Assembly: GCF_001654985.1 (NCBI RefSeq)
Contig: NZ_LXEU01000066.1
Span: forward strand, 62,001 to 126,000
Length of the DNA: 64,000 nucleotides
Source of the DNA: Kluyvera georgiana ATCC 51603
Lineage (GTDB): Bacteria; Pseudomonadota; Gammaproteobacteria; Enterobacterales; Enterobacteriaceae
Direction: 5' to 3'
Below, in pieces: positions 18,406 through 27,049 of this stretch; within the stretch, counting starts at the first letter, position 1, and every line of letters starts with the position of its first letter. Under the pieces are notes generated by a model. That model did no database searches and was not told the DNA's origin. It saw nothing but the letters and a program-made list of their open reading frames with translations. A program made the translations under genes and the position numbers.

Positions 18406-18462
18406 ATACCATATGTTGGGCCGGGACGCATTTTAAGTTCTATATGTAGTGATTTGCATCAA
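18406..18462 (-). promoter_or_regulatory. nrdDG control region: paired NrdR-box-like sites and an FNR-like site
   Basis: Two palindromic 16-mers are centred at 18413.5 (ATACCATATGTTGGGC) and 18444.5 (GTTCTATATGTAGTGA). Each matches 11 of 16 positions of the NrdR box ACACWATATATWGTGT, and their centre-to-centre distance is 31 bases, the spacing typical of NrdR box pairs. Overlapping the second box, GTGAT-TTGC-ATCAA at 18449-18462 matches 9 of 10 conserved bases of the FNR site TTGAT-N4-ATCAA. Anaerobic activation by FNR and repression by NrdR are known for E. coli nrdDG; their operation here is inferred from these matches. Confidence 0.7.
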
Positions 18463-18596
18463 AGATGTTTGCGCTTTTATTGATTCAGAACAAAGTAAAA
18501 ATGCAAGAGTACAGATGACAGGCGCTACAGGTTATGTAAATTTTGTTGCGCAATAAATGTCCAAAAAAGGACTGAAAAACAGCGGGATGCGAAGAA

Positions 18597-18621
18597 GCCC
18601 GGCAGCAGGGCGCTACCGGGC
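18597..18621 (-). terminator. Hairpin terminator after treC
   Basis: GCCCGGCAGC (18597-18606) pairs with GCTACCGGGC (18612-18621) with one mismatch; on the minus strand it is followed by TTCTTC. It lies just past the treC stop. Confidence 0.65.
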
Positions 18622-18628
18622 CGGCGGT

Positions 18629-20272
18629 TTAACGCTGAAGCCACCAGATGGCTTCAAACGGTCGCAGCGTCATGCCTGCAGGGGTGGCGTAGTTGCTCAT
18701 CAGCACCTCGCCATCGGTGGAGCCTGCCGGTGGCTCCCAATCCTGCGGCTCGCCGCTGAGGTTCGCGGCGACCAGCAGCGTCTGCCCCTGCCACTGACGG
18801 CGGTAGCACCACAGCGATGGATGCGCCGGCAGCAGATCCTGATAGTCGCCCCAGGTCAGTACCGGTTCGGATTTACGCAGTGCAATCAACTGTTGGTAGG
18901 CGTAAAACACCGAGTCAGGGTCGGTCAGCGCACGTTCAACGTTGATGTCGGCAAAGTTATGGCTGACGCCAATCCACGGTTCGCCGCTGGTAAATCCGGC
19001 ATTAGGACTGGCGTCCCACTGCATCGGCGTACGGCTGTTGTCGCGGGATTTGCTGGCCAGAATCGCCAGCAGTTCCCCGGCATCACGCCCCTGCGCCAGC
19101 AGCTCGTTATACATGTTGTGGCTTTCAACGTCGCGGTATTGCTCTATCGTCGTGAAGTGTGGGTTGGTCATGCCAATCTCTTCACCCTGATAGATGTACG
19201 GCGTACCCTGCATGCCATGCAGCACCATCGCCAGCATCTTCGCCGCCGTAATGCGATATTCACCCTCATCGCCAAAGCGGGAGACGATGCGCGGCTGGTC
19301 GTGGTTACACCAGAACAGCGCATTCCACGCCCGGTTGTGCATGCCCTGCTGCCAGTGACTAAACAGCGATTTCAGCGCCACGAAATCCGGACGCGCCAGC
19401 GTCCACTTCTCGCCGCCAGGGTAGTCCACCTTCAGGTGGTGGAAGTTAAAGGTCATCGACAGCTCTTTGCCGTCGAGAGAGGCATATTGCTGACAGTTTT
19501 CGAGGGAGGTGGAGGACATCTCGCCAACGGTCATCAGGTTGCGCGGCGTAAAGACGTCGCGGCTGAACTCCTGCAGGAACTCGTGCGCGCGCGGGCCATC
19601 GGTGTAGAAGCGGCGACCGTCGCCCTGATGATCGTCCGGGAAGGACTGGTCTTTAGAGATGAGGTTGATAACGTCGAGACGCAGGCCATCGACGCCGCGA
19701 TCGGCCCAGAATTCACAGACCTTTTTCAGTTCAGCGCGTACCGTTTCGTTTTCCCAGTTGAGATCCGCCTGCTCGGTCGCGAACAGGTGCAGATAGTACT
19801 GCCCGCTGGCCGCATCCCACTGCCAGGCGTTGCCGCCAAACTTCGAACGCCAGTTATTCGGCGGGGTTTCCGGCGTGCCGTCGCGCCAGATATAGAACTG
19901 GCGGTACGGACTCTCTTTATTCTGCGATTCTTTAAACCACGCATGGTGGGTGGAGGTGTGGTTGAGCACCATGTCCAGCACGATACGAATGCCGCGCTGA
20001 TGTGCTTCGGCAACCAGCTTATCAAAATCGTCGAGCGTACCGTAAGACGGGTCGATGTCGGTGTAGTTAGCGATGTCGTAACCGTTATCCACCTGCGGAG
20101 AGACGTAGAACGGTGTTATCCAGAGGGCATCAACGCCGAGCTTTTGCAGATAGTCGAGTCGTGAGGTGACGCCGCGCAGATCTCCCGTTCCGCTGCCGGT
20201 CGTGTCCTGGAAGCTTTTCGGGTAGATCTGGTAAATCACGCCGTTTTGCCACCAGTGAGGTAGTGTATTCAT
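18629..20272 (-). CDS. treC: Trehalose-6-phosphate hydrolase
   Basis: Cleaves intracellular trehalose-6-phosphate to glucose and glucose-6-phosphate. 547 residues, GH13 alpha-amylase-superfamily barrel. The catalytic residues are visible: nucleophile D200 in DGLRLDVIN, acid/base E251 in MTVGEMS, and transition-state Asp D325 in CNHDQPR. The substrate-binding start MNTLPHWWQNGVIYQIYPKS is typical. It is the second gene of treBC, 54 bases after treB, and cytoplasmic. Confidence 0.97.
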   Translation of the reverse strand: MNTLPHWWQNGVIYQIYPKSFQDTTGSGTGDLRGVTSRLDYLQKLGVDALWITPFYVSPQVDNGYDIANYTDIDPSYGTLDDFDKLVAEAHQRGIRIVLDMVLNHTSTHHAWFKESQNKESPYRQFYIWRDGTPETPPNNWRSKFGGNAWQWDAASGQYYLHLFATEQADLNWENETVRAELKKVCEFWADRGVDGLRLDVINLISKDQSFPDDHQGDGRRFYTDGPRAHEFLQEFSRDVFTPRNLMTVGEMSSTSLENCQQYASLDGKELSMTFNFHHLKVDYPGGEKWTLARPDFVALKSLFSHWQQGMHNRAWNALFWCNHDQPRIVSRFGDEGEYRITAAKMLAMVLHGMQGTPYIYQGEEIGMTNPHFTTIEQYRDVESHNMYNELLAQGRDAGELLAILASKSRDNSRTPMQWDASPNAGFTSGEPWIGVSHNFADINVERALTDPDSVFYAYQQLIALRKSEPVLTWGDYQDLLPAHPSLWCYRRQWQGQTLLVAANLSGEPQDWEPPAGSTDGEVLMSNYATPAGMTLRPFEAIWWLQR

Positions 20273-20326
20273 GGGTTGTCCTCGAATAAGAATCAGGGGC
20301 GCAAATGCGCCCCGAAGAAGGTGTGT

Positions 20327-21748
20327 TTACATGACTGGCAGCGTGCCCTGACGTTCTTTACGCTTGTAGACGACAACCGTCAGGATAATCGGTACCACGA
20401 TGGTGATAACCATTGCGACGCTGTAGACCGCCCAGAAGGTCGGTTTGATTGACAGGATGCCCGGCAGGCCGCCGACGCCGATACCGTTCGCCAGCACGCC
20501 GTACAGGCCGCACAGCAGGCCCGCGATACCGGAACCGATCATGGCGCAGAGCATCGGGAAGCGGTACTTCAGGTTGATCCCGTACATCGCCGGTTCGGTG
20601 ACGCCGAGGTAGGCGGAGATCGCCGCCGGAACGGAGATTTCACGCTCTTTCGCCTTACGGCTGCAGATGATGATGCCGACGACGGCAGAGGCCTGCGCGA
20701 TGTTCGACAGGGCAATCATCGGCCATACCGGGGTGCCGCCCATGCTCTGAATCATCTGCATATCAATCGCCAGCGTGGTCTGGTGCACACCGGTAATCAC
20801 CAGCGGTGCATACAGGAAGCCGAACAGCGCGGCGCCAATCGGTGCGAAGCTGCCGGTCAGCAGGTGACGCACGGCGAAGGCAACGCCATCGCCAATCAGG
20901 CGACCGAATGGCCCGATAATCGCGTGAGCGAGGAATACCGCCAGAATCAGCGAGCACACCGGTACGATAACGAGGTACAGGTAGTCCGGCACGATGCGCT
21001 TAAGGCGCGTCTCAATAAAGCCGAGGGTCAGACCCGCCAGCAGCGCCGGGATAACCTGCGCCTGGTAGCCGACTTTGGCGATGGTAAACAGGCCGAAGTT
21101 CCACACTTCCGGCACCTGCTGACCCAGCAGATAGGCGTTCATTAGCTGTGGAGAAACCAGCGTCACGCCGAGTACGATACCGAGGATCGGCGTACCGCCC
21201 ATTTTCTTCACCGCCGACCAGCAGATACCGACCGGCAGATAGAAGAAGATCGCCTCGCCAATCAGCCACAGGAAGTCATAGATGGTTTGCAGCGACGGGT
21301 GCATCTGCGCCAGCGTCTGGCCGTTGCTCATCGGCAGGTCGCCGATCACGTTGCGGAAGCCTAAGATCAAACCCCCGCTGATCAGCGCCGGCAGCAGCGG
21401 GAAGAAGATCTCGGCGAAATGGGAGATCATCTGCTCGTGCCATTTCATGTTCTGGCGCGCCGCCTGTTTGGCCTGCTCTTTATCCACGCCGGTCTGGCCG
21501 GTGGTAGCGAGCAGCGCCTGATAGTAGTCGCCCACCTCGGTGCCGATGACCACCTGGAACTGCCCGGCGTTGGTGAAGCAGCCCTTCACCATCGGCAGTT
21601 CTTCAATCGCTTTTGGATCCGCTTTGGCCGGGTCGTTCAGCACAAAGCGCAGGCGCGTGATGCAGTGGCTGACGGTGGCGATGTTTTCGCGTCCGCCGAC
21701 CAGCTCGATAAGTTTATCGATGTTCTTTTGGTCTATTTTTTTGCTCAT
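20327..21748 (-). CDS. treB: Trehalose-specific PTS enzyme IIBC
   Basis: Imports trehalose and phosphorylates it to trehalose-6-phosphate. 473 residues, same as E. coli, from MSKKIDQKNIDKLIELVGG at 21748. The IIB domain (about 1-90) carries the phosphocysteine C29 in TVSHCITRLRF; a IIC membrane domain with around ten segments follows. No IIA domain is fused, so phosphate is expected from the glucose IIA protein Crr. The frame is open 23 codons further upstream, but that extension is not conserved. A TreR operator lies upstream at 21893. Confidence 0.96.
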   Translation of the reverse strand: MSKKIDQKNIDKLIELVGGRENIATVSHCITRLRFVLNDPAKADPKAIEELPMVKGCFTNAGQFQVVIGTEVGDYYQALLATTGQTGVDKEQAKQAARQNMKWHEQMISHFAEIFFPLLPALISGGLILGFRNVIGDLPMSNGQTLAQMHPSLQTIYDFLWLIGEAIFFYLPVGICWSAVKKMGGTPILGIVLGVTLVSPQLMNAYLLGQQVPEVWNFGLFTIAKVGYQAQVIPALLAGLTLGFIETRLKRIVPDYLYLVIVPVCSLILAVFLAHAIIGPFGRLIGDGVAFAVRHLLTGSFAPIGAALFGFLYAPLVITGVHQTTLAIDMQMIQSMGGTPVWPMIALSNIAQASAVVGIIICSRKAKEREISVPAAISAYLGVTEPAMYGINLKYRFPMLCAMIGSGIAGLLCGLYGVLANGIGVGGLPGILSIKPTFWAVYSVAMVITIVVPIILTVVVYKRKERQGTLPVM

Positions 21749-21892
21749 GATAGGGCCTTCAAACAGAGATAAGATCTCCCCGATAACCGCCAATTCAGGC
21801 TGCCGTGGTATGGGCAACCTGGCGGATTCAGGAAATGAATCGTTATTAATACGCTGATTATAAGCGTAGCGGGTTTACCGATTTGGGGAAAT

Positions 21893-21904
21893 GGGAACGT
21901 TCCC
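21893..21904. promoter_or_regulatory. TreR operator candidate
   Basis: Perfect palindrome GGGAACGTTCCC, of the LacI/GalR-family type, located 145 bases before the treB ATG and 39 bases past the treR stop. TreR repression of treBC is known in E. coli, with trehalose-6-phosphate as inducer. Confidence 0.8.
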
Positions 21905-21942
21905 GAAACGTAGCCAGGATCACATTAAAGCTGACTTTACGC

Positions 21943-22890
21943 TTAGGCGAGGATGGCGGGGATCACGATCTGCTGCGGTTCGCGCTTACCGCCAATCAGG
22001 GAAATCAGCTGCTCTGCCGCACGGCGTCCTGCCTCGGCGTAGCCGGGATCGACGGTGATAATTTCCGGGTGCAGAAACTTGGTTAGCGGGGTGTTGCCGA
22101 CGCTCGCCAACTGGACGTTATCGATGCGCTGTTCCTGGAAATACTTGCTGACGCCCAGCGCCAGAGTATCGGTGGCACAAATGAGTGCGGTGGTTTCGGG
22201 GGCAATGACCTCACGAGCGAAGTCGTAGCCCTGTTTCATCGCCAGGCCCGGCAGCGCGGCCATCGGCGTAAGCTGATGGCGCTGGCAAAAGGCCTGATAG
22301 GCGTCGTGACGACGCTGGCCGGTGGTGACATCGCTCGGCGGTACCCCGAGGAAGCTGATATGGCGGTGGCCGCGTTCATACAGGCGCTGCATCAGCAGAG
22401 TGATGGCGCCATGATCGTCATAGCAAACCGAGGAGAAACCGCTGGCATCGCGGGCCATCAGCACCAGCGAGGGCTGCCAGTTGGCCAACGTCTCTTCGGT
22501 GACGCCGGTAAACCCAAACAGGATCACGCCGTCGATATTGCGACGTTTGAGCATCGCCAGATGCTCTAAAACCTTTGCGGGCGAGAACTGGCTTTCCATC
22601 ATAATCGGGTCGTAGCCCTGCTCGTAGAACGCGGGCAGCATGGTCTGCACCGCCAGGTTTTCCGACAGCGAATCCAGACGCGTGACGATAATGGCGACCA
22701 CTTTATCGCTTTGCCCCCGCATGGCGCGTGCGGAGCGGGAAGGGGAGAAGCCGTGCTGCATCATCACCGCTTCCACGCGTTCGCGGGTGCGTTCGCTGAC
22801 GCCGCTTTCGTTATTCAGCACGCGGGAGACGGTTGATTTGCCAACACCACTCAGGCGAGCGATATCTTTGATGGTCAGCCGATTTTGCAT
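21943..22890 (-). CDS. treR: Trehalose operon repressor
   Basis: 315 residues, the E. coli length. LacI/GalR family: N-terminal helix-turn-helix LTIKDIARLSGVGKSTVSRV with the hinge helix region, then a periplasmic-binding-protein-like effector domain that in TreR binds trehalose-6-phosphate (inducer) or trehalose. It is located directly upstream of treBC on the same strand with its own gap to treB, and divergent from mgtA. Confidence 0.95.
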   Translation of the reverse strand: MQNRLTIKDIARLSGVGKSTVSRVLNNESGVSERTRERVEAVMMQHGFSPSRSARAMRGQSDKVVAIIVTRLDSLSENLAVQTMLPAFYEQGYDPIMMESQFSPAKVLEHLAMLKRRNIDGVILFGFTGVTEETLANWQPSLVLMARDASGFSSVCYDDHGAITLLMQRLYERGHRHISFLGVPPSDVTTGQRRHDAYQAFCQRHQLTPMAALPGLAMKQGYDFAREVIAPETTALICATDTLALGVSKYFQEQRIDNVQLASVGNTPLTKFLHPEIITVDPGYAEAGRRAAEQLISLIGGKREPQQIVIPAILA

Positions 22891-22929
22891 ATAGTTGCCC
22901 CACGTGAATATTTTGCCGTCAGACCGGAT

Positions 22930-23246
22930 GGTTGACGTACCGTTGAATTACCCGCCGTTATTATATCGCTCTAATAGCCACAAAACTTATGATTTTCTGC
23001 GTATAATGCGCGGCGTTTCTACTATCAACCTTACCGGAGGCTTTATGGATCCCGATCCCACACCTCTCTCGCGCTGGAGAGTAACGTTCCGGTAAGTCAG
23101 TTTTGCGCTGCCTTGCCGATGATGTGAGGCAGTGACATTCCTTAATCATGTCCCTGCAATCAAAAATTGAGTGCCTGTGCGGTACAGATTAACTGTGCCC
23201 GTAGGTCTGACTGCGGTCGCGTCCGGCGACTGCAGGGGGATTTTGT
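22930..23246 (+). promoter_or_regulatory. mgtA promoter and Mg2+-responsive 5' leader
   Basis: A consensus -10 TATAAT lies at 23002-23007, giving a transcript start near 23014 and a leader of about 230 bases before mgtA, as in E. coli and Salmonella, where the leader holds mgtL and Mg2+/proline-sensitive alternative hairpins controlling elongation. GGTTGA-CGTAC-CGTTGA at 22930-22946 resembles a PhoP box (GTTTA-type direct hexamers with 5-base spacing), although it is farther from the -10 than usual. The 22891-23246 gap contains no other gene. Confidence 0.6.
23045..23095 (+). CDS. mgtL: MgtL leader peptide
   Basis: A 16-codon ORF, MDPDPTPLSRWRVTFR, preceded by CCGGAGGC. It corresponds to E. 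coli/Salmonella MgtL (MEPDPTPLPRRR...) and keeps three early prolines at positions 3, 5 and 7. In the family, poor translation through these Pro and acidic codons under low proline or low Mg2+ favours read-through into mgtA. The peptide itself is not thought to have a product function. It is much shorter than usual gene-finder cutoffs. Confidence 0.88.
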   Translation: MDPDPTPLSRWRVTFR

Positions 23247-25955
23247 ATGCTGAAAAATTTAACCCGGCAGCTGTTTGCACAGCTTGGCCGCCACCTCCCG
23301 CGCCGTCTGGTACAGCGCGATCCGATGCCGACTCAGCAAAGCGTCGCCCATACGCCGATTCCCTCCTCGCTCAGCGAGCACTGCCTGAAAATGGCCCAGC
23401 TCAATGAGCAGGCGCTGTGGCACGCCTTTAACACGCACCCGGAAGGGCTGAACGCGGCTGAAGTCGAGCAGGCGCGCGCCGCTCACGGTGAAAACCAGCT
23501 ACCGACTCAGCAGCCACAGCCGTGGTGGGTGCATCTGTGGCTCTGCTACCGTAACCCGTTCAACATTCTGCTGACCGTACTGGCCGCCGTCTCCTACGCC
23601 ACGGAAGATCTGTTCGCCGCGGTGGTGATTGTCCTGATGGTGGGCATTTCCACGCTGCTGAACTTTGTGCAGGAAGCCCGTTCGACCAAAGCGGCGGACA
23701 CTCTGAAAGCGATGGTCAGCAACACCGCGACGGTGCTGCGCGTCATCAATGACAAGGGCGAGAGCAACTGGGTCGAACTGCCCATCGACCAGCTGGTACC
23801 CGGCGATATTATCAAGCTCGCCGCGGGGGATATGATCCCGGCGGATCTGCGCGTGATTCAGGCGCGCGATCTGTTTGTGGCGCAGGCCTCGCTGACCGGG
23901 GAATCGCTGCCGGTTGAGAAAGTGGCGCAGACCCGCGAGCCGCAGCAAACCAACCCGCTTGAGTGCGACACCCTGTGCTTTATGGGCACCAACGTGGTGA
24001 GCGGCACCGCGGAGGCGATGGTGATTGCCACCGGCGCCAATACCTGGTTCGGGCAGCTGGCCGGGCGCGTGAGCGAGCAGGAGAGCGAGCCGAACGCCTT
24101 CCAGAAAGGCATCAGCCGCGTCAGCATGCTGCTCATCCGCTTTATGCTGGTGATGGCGCCGATTGTGCTGGTGATCAACGGCTATACCAAAGGCGACTGG
24201 TGGGAAGCGGCGCTGTTTGCCCTCTCCGTGGCGGTTGGCCTGACGCCGGAAATGCTGCCGATGATCGTCACCTCAACGCTGGCGCGCGGCGCGGTGAAGC
24301 TGTCAAAACAGAAGGTTATCGTCAAGCACCTCGACGCCATTCAGAACTTTGGCGCGATGGACATTCTCTGCACGGATAAAACGGGCACCCTGACGCAGGA
24401 TAAAATCGTGCTGGAGAACCACACCGACATCTCCGGCAAGGTCAGCGAACGCGTGCTGCAAACCGCGTGGCTGAACAGTCACTACCAGACCGGGCTGAAG
24501 AATCTGCTGGATACCGCGGTGCTCGAAGGCGTCGATGAGGTGGTGGCTCGCCAGCTCTCGACCGACTGGCAGAAAATCGATGAGATCCCGTTTGATTTCG
24601 AACGCCGCCGCATGTCGGTGGTGGTGAGTGAAAAACCAGACGTGCACAAGCTGATTTGCAAAGGCGCGTTGCAGGAGATCCTCAACGTCTGTACTCAGGT
24701 GTATCACAACGGCGAAATCGTGCCGCTGGATGAGACCATGCTGCGCCGCATTAAGCGCGTGACCGACACCCTGAACCGTCAGGGCCTGCGTGTGGTCGCC
24801 GTGGCGAGCAAATACCTGCCGTCCCGTGAAGGCGACTACCAGCGCATTGATGAGTCTGACCTGATCCTCGAAGGTTACATCGCCTTCCTCGATCCACCGA
24901 AAGAGACCACCGCGCCGGCGCTGAAAGCGCTGAAGGCCAGCGGCATTACGGTAAAAATTCTCACCGGCGACAGTGAGCTGGTGGCGGCGAAAGTGTGCCA
25001 CGAAGTGGGGCTGGATGCGGGCGACGTGATTGTCGGCAGCGAGATTGAGCACCTGAGCGACGATGAGCTGGCGCAGCTTGCGGCTCGCACCACGCTGTTC
25101 GCTCGCCTGACGCCGATGCATAAAGAGCGCATTGTGACCTTACTGAAACGCGAAGGTCACGTGGTCGGCTTTATGGGCGATGGCATCAACGATGCCCCGG
25201 CACTGCGCGCGGCAGACATCGGTATTTCCGTGGACGGCGCGGTGGATATCGCCCGTGAAGCGGCCGATATTATCCTGTTGGAAAAGAGCCTGATGGTGCT
25301 GGAAGAGGGGGTGATCGAAGGGCGTCGTACCTTCTCGAACATGCTCAAATACATCAAGATGACCGCCAGCTCCAACTTCGGTAACGTCTTCAGCGTGCTG
25401 GTGGCCAGCGCCTTCCTGCCGTTCCTGCCGATGCTGCCGTTACACTTGCTGATTCAGAACCTGCTGTACGATGTATCCCAGGTAGCGCTGCCGTTCGATA
25501 ACGTCGATGACGAGCAGATTCGTAAACCGCAGCGCTGGAACCCGGCCGATCTGGGCCGCTTTATGGTGTTCTTCGGGCCAATCAGCTCCATCTTCGACAT
25601 TCTGACCTTCTGCCTGATGTGGTGGGTATTTAAAGCCAACACACCAGAAATGCAGACGCTGTTCCAGTCCGGCTGGTTTATTGAAGGGCTGCTGTCGCAG
25701 ACGTTGATTGTGCATATGATCCGCACCCGCCGCATTCCGTTCGTGCAAAGCCGCGCCGCCTGGCCGCTGTTCGCGATGACGCTGCTGGTGATGGCGGTGG
25801 GCATCGCGCTGCCGTTCTCACCGCTGGCAAGCTACCTGCAATTGCAGCCGCTGCCGCTGAGCTACTTCCCGTGGCTGGTGGCGATTCTGGTGGGTTACAT
25901 GACGCTGACGCAGATGGTAAAAGGGTTCTTCAGCCGCCGTTACGGCTGGCAGTAA
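23247..25955 (+). CDS. mgtA: Mg2+-importing P-type ATPase MgtA
   Basis: 902 residues, P-IIIB ATPase of the inner membrane importing Mg2+ at low external Mg2+. Phosphorylation site D377 lies in CTDKTGTLT; the actuator TGES motif is in QASLTGESLP, and the hinge GDGINDAPALRAADIGI is present. Ten membrane segments are expected. The start MLKNLTRQLFAQLGRHLPRRL resembles the Salmonella N-terminus, with AGGGGG nearby as Shine-Dalgarno. Expression is controlled by PhoPQ and by the leader. A BIME follows the stop. Confidence 0.97.
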   Translation: MLKNLTRQLFAQLGRHLPRRLVQRDPMPTQQSVAHTPIPSSLSEHCLKMAQLNEQALWHAFNTHPEGLNAAEVEQARAAHGENQLPTQQPQPWWVHLWLCYRNPFNILLTVLAAVSYATEDLFAAVVIVLMVGISTLLNFVQEARSTKAADTLKAMVSNTATVLRVINDKGESNWVELPIDQLVPGDIIKLAAGDMIPADLRVIQARDLFVAQASLTGESLPVEKVAQTREPQQTNPLECDTLCFMGTNVVSGTAEAMVIATGANTWFGQLAGRVSEQESEPNAFQKGISRVSMLLIRFMLVMAPIVLVINGYTKGDWWEAALFALSVAVGLTPEMLPMIVTSTLARGAVKLSKQKVIVKHLDAIQNFGAMDILCTDKTGTLTQDKIVLENHTDISGKVSERVLQTAWLNSHYQTGLKNLLDTAVLEGVDEVVARQLSTDWQKIDEIPFDFERRRMSVVVSEKPDVHKLICKGALQEILNVCTQVYHNGEIVPLDETMLRRIKRVTDTLNRQGLRVVAVASKYLPSREGDYQRIDESDLILEGYIAFLDPPKETTAPALKALKASGITVKILTGDSELVAAKVCHEVGLDAGDVIVGSEIEHLSDDELAQLAARTTLFARLTPMHKERIVTLLKREGHVVGFMGDGINDAPALRAADIGISVDGAVDIAREAADIILLEKSLMVLEEGVIEGRRTFSNMLKYIKMTASSNFGNVFSVLVASAFLPFLPMLPLHLLIQNLLYDVSQVALPFDNVDDEQIRKPQRWNPADLGRFMVFFGPISSIFDILTFCLMWWVFKANTPEMQTLFQSGWFIEGLLSQTLIVHMIRTRRIPFVQSRAAWPLFAMTLLVMAVGIALPFSPLASYLQLQPLPLSYFPWLVAILVGYMTLTQMVKGFFSRRYGWQ

Positions 25956-25963
25956 CCTCGATT

Positions 25964-26040
25964 GTAGGCCTGATAAGCGAAGCGCCATCAGGCAGAATGG
26001 CGCAGGTTGCCGGATGGCGGCTTCGCCTTATCCGACCTAC
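25964..26040. repeat. BIME: two REP units
   Basis: GTAGGCCTGATAAGCG ... CATCAGGC then GCCGGATGGCGGC ... TTATCCGACCTAC; between the convergent mgtA and ridA genes. Confidence 0.87.
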
Positions 26041-26071
26041 AGGGTGGATGTTGAAAACGCCACAGCCAAAC

Positions 26072-26097
26072 AAAAAAGGCAGCCATAGGCTGCCTTT
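26072..26097 (-). terminator. Terminator of ridA
   Basis: Perfect 10-bp stem AAAGGCAGCC (26075-26084) / GGCTGCCTTT (26088-26097) with a 3-base loop; read on the minus strand it ends in six T. It could also stop mgtA read-through. Confidence 0.92.
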
Positions 26098-26115
26098 CTT
26101 CATACTGCATCGAAA

Positions 26116-26502
26116 TTAGCGACGAACGGCAATCGCTTCGATTTCAATCTTCACGTCTTTCGGCAGACGCGCCACTTCAACGCAGGAACGCGCCGGGAAG
26201 GTGGCATTGTGCTCGGTGAAGAACGCTTCGTAGGTGGCGTTAACGGTCGCGAAATCGTTGAGATCTTTTACGAATACGGTCGTTTTCACGATATCGCCCA
26301 CTTTCAGGCCAGCGGCCTCAACGATAGCTTTGACGTTTTCCAGCGACTGACGCGCCTGTGCGGACACGTCTTCCGGCACGCTGCCGGTTTTCGGGTCTAC
26401 CGGGATCTGACCGGAAGTGATGATCATGCTGCCCAGGTCAACGCCCTGAACGTATGGGCCGATAGCTGCTGGTGCATTTTCCGTCGCAATAGTTTTGCTC
26501 AT
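26116..26502 (-). CDS. ridA: RidA, reactive enamine/imine deaminase
   Basis: 128 residues. It hydrolyses 2-aminoacrylate and related enamine/imine products of PLP enzymes to ketoacids and ammonia, protecting branched-chain amino acid synthesis. It is a YjgF/YER057c/UK114 family trimer. The catalytic Arg sits in ARSCVEVARLPKDVKIEIEA near the C-terminus, and the start MSKTIATENAPAAIGPYVQG is typical. It lies 73 bases downstream of pyrI. Confidence 0.96.
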   Translation of the reverse strand: MSKTIATENAPAAIGPYVQGVDLGSMIITSGQIPVDPKTGSVPEDVSAQARQSLENVKAIVEAAGLKVGDIVKTTVFVKDLNDFATVNATYEAFFTEHNATFPARSCVEVARLPKDVKIEIEAIAVRR

Positions 26503-26575
26503 GATATCTCCAGATGAACTGCAGTAATTAGGTCGTAGCCATTATAGGGACGCCTAATTCCAATACCAACCGCAA

Positions 26576-27037
26576 TTAGTTGGCCAGCACCACATAATGG
26601 GAAAACTCTTTTTCGCAGTATTTGCATTTGAGCGCAACGTCATCGGCACGTTTTTTCACTGCAAAGCTGGAGGAAACCGGCTCAGCATGACTAATGCAGT
26701 TGCTGTTTGGGCACACCAGCACGCTCTCAATGCGTTCCGGCAGGCTGGGACGAGATTTCCCTACCACTTCATAGTTGTCGATACGGTTCACGGTAGCCTG
26801 CGGGGCATACAGCGACAGCTGGTTAACCTGCTCGTCAGTGAGGAAGGTATTCTCAATTTTAATCAGGTCCTTGCGGCCCATTTCGCCGGAAGGCAGGTTC
26901 AGGCCGATGGTGATGCGCTGGTCAGTCTCGGTCAGTTTGAACAGCGTCAGCAGTTTAAAACCGACCTGTGCCGGGATGTGGTCAATCACGGTGCCACGTT
27001 TGATGGCTTCTACCTGCAATTTGTTGTCGTGTGTCAT
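26576..27037 (-). CDS. pyrI: Aspartate carbamoyltransferase regulatory chain
   Basis: 153 residues. It binds CTP (inhibitor) and ATP (activator) and holds the catalytic trimers in the ATCase dodecamer. The zinc site that contacts PyrB is complete: two cysteines in CPNSNC and two in CKYCEKEF. The start [15 protein letters not shown] at 27037 equals E. coli; another ATG two codons upstream sits only two bases from the AAGGGG Shine-Dalgarno and is unlikely. Twelve bases separate it from pyrB, and the two are co-transcribed. Confidence 0.97.
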   Translation of the reverse strand: MTHDNKLQVEAIKRGTVIDHIPAQVGFKLLTLFKLTETDQRITIGLNLPSGEMGRKDLIKIENTFLTDEQVNQLSLYAPQATVNRIDNYEVVGKSRPSLPERIESVLVCPNSNCISHAEPVSSSFAVKKRADDVALKCKYCEKEFSHYVVLAN

Positions 27038-27049
27038 CGTCATTTCCCC

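Larger units (their letters stand above)
18245..18628. other. Intergenic region nrdD / treC (384 bases)
   Basis: Contains the nrdDG control region on the left and the treC terminator on the right. Between about 18465 and 18590 I see no recognisable gene or structured element, only AT-rich sequence. Plus-strand open frames here (18183-18395) overlap the nrdD start and are shadows. Confidence 0.7.

Noticed and set aside
18557-20164. 535-codon frame antisense to treC, plus similar long antisense frames over mpl (9730-10950), ytfR (3538-5022) and nrdD (17045-18196)
   Set aside because: Shadow frames caused by G+C-rich codon usage in the real genes; Arg/His/Gln-rich translations without motifs.
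22930-22946. Certain PhoP box for mgtA
   Set aside because: The hexamers fit only partly (GGTTGA/CGTTGA) and lie about 55 bases from the -10, farther than usual, so it was kept only as a low-confidence remark.
22895-23095. 66-codon ORF in the mgtA leader
   Set aside because: Only its last 16 codons correspond to mgtL, which has its own ribosome binding site; upstream part includes the promoter.
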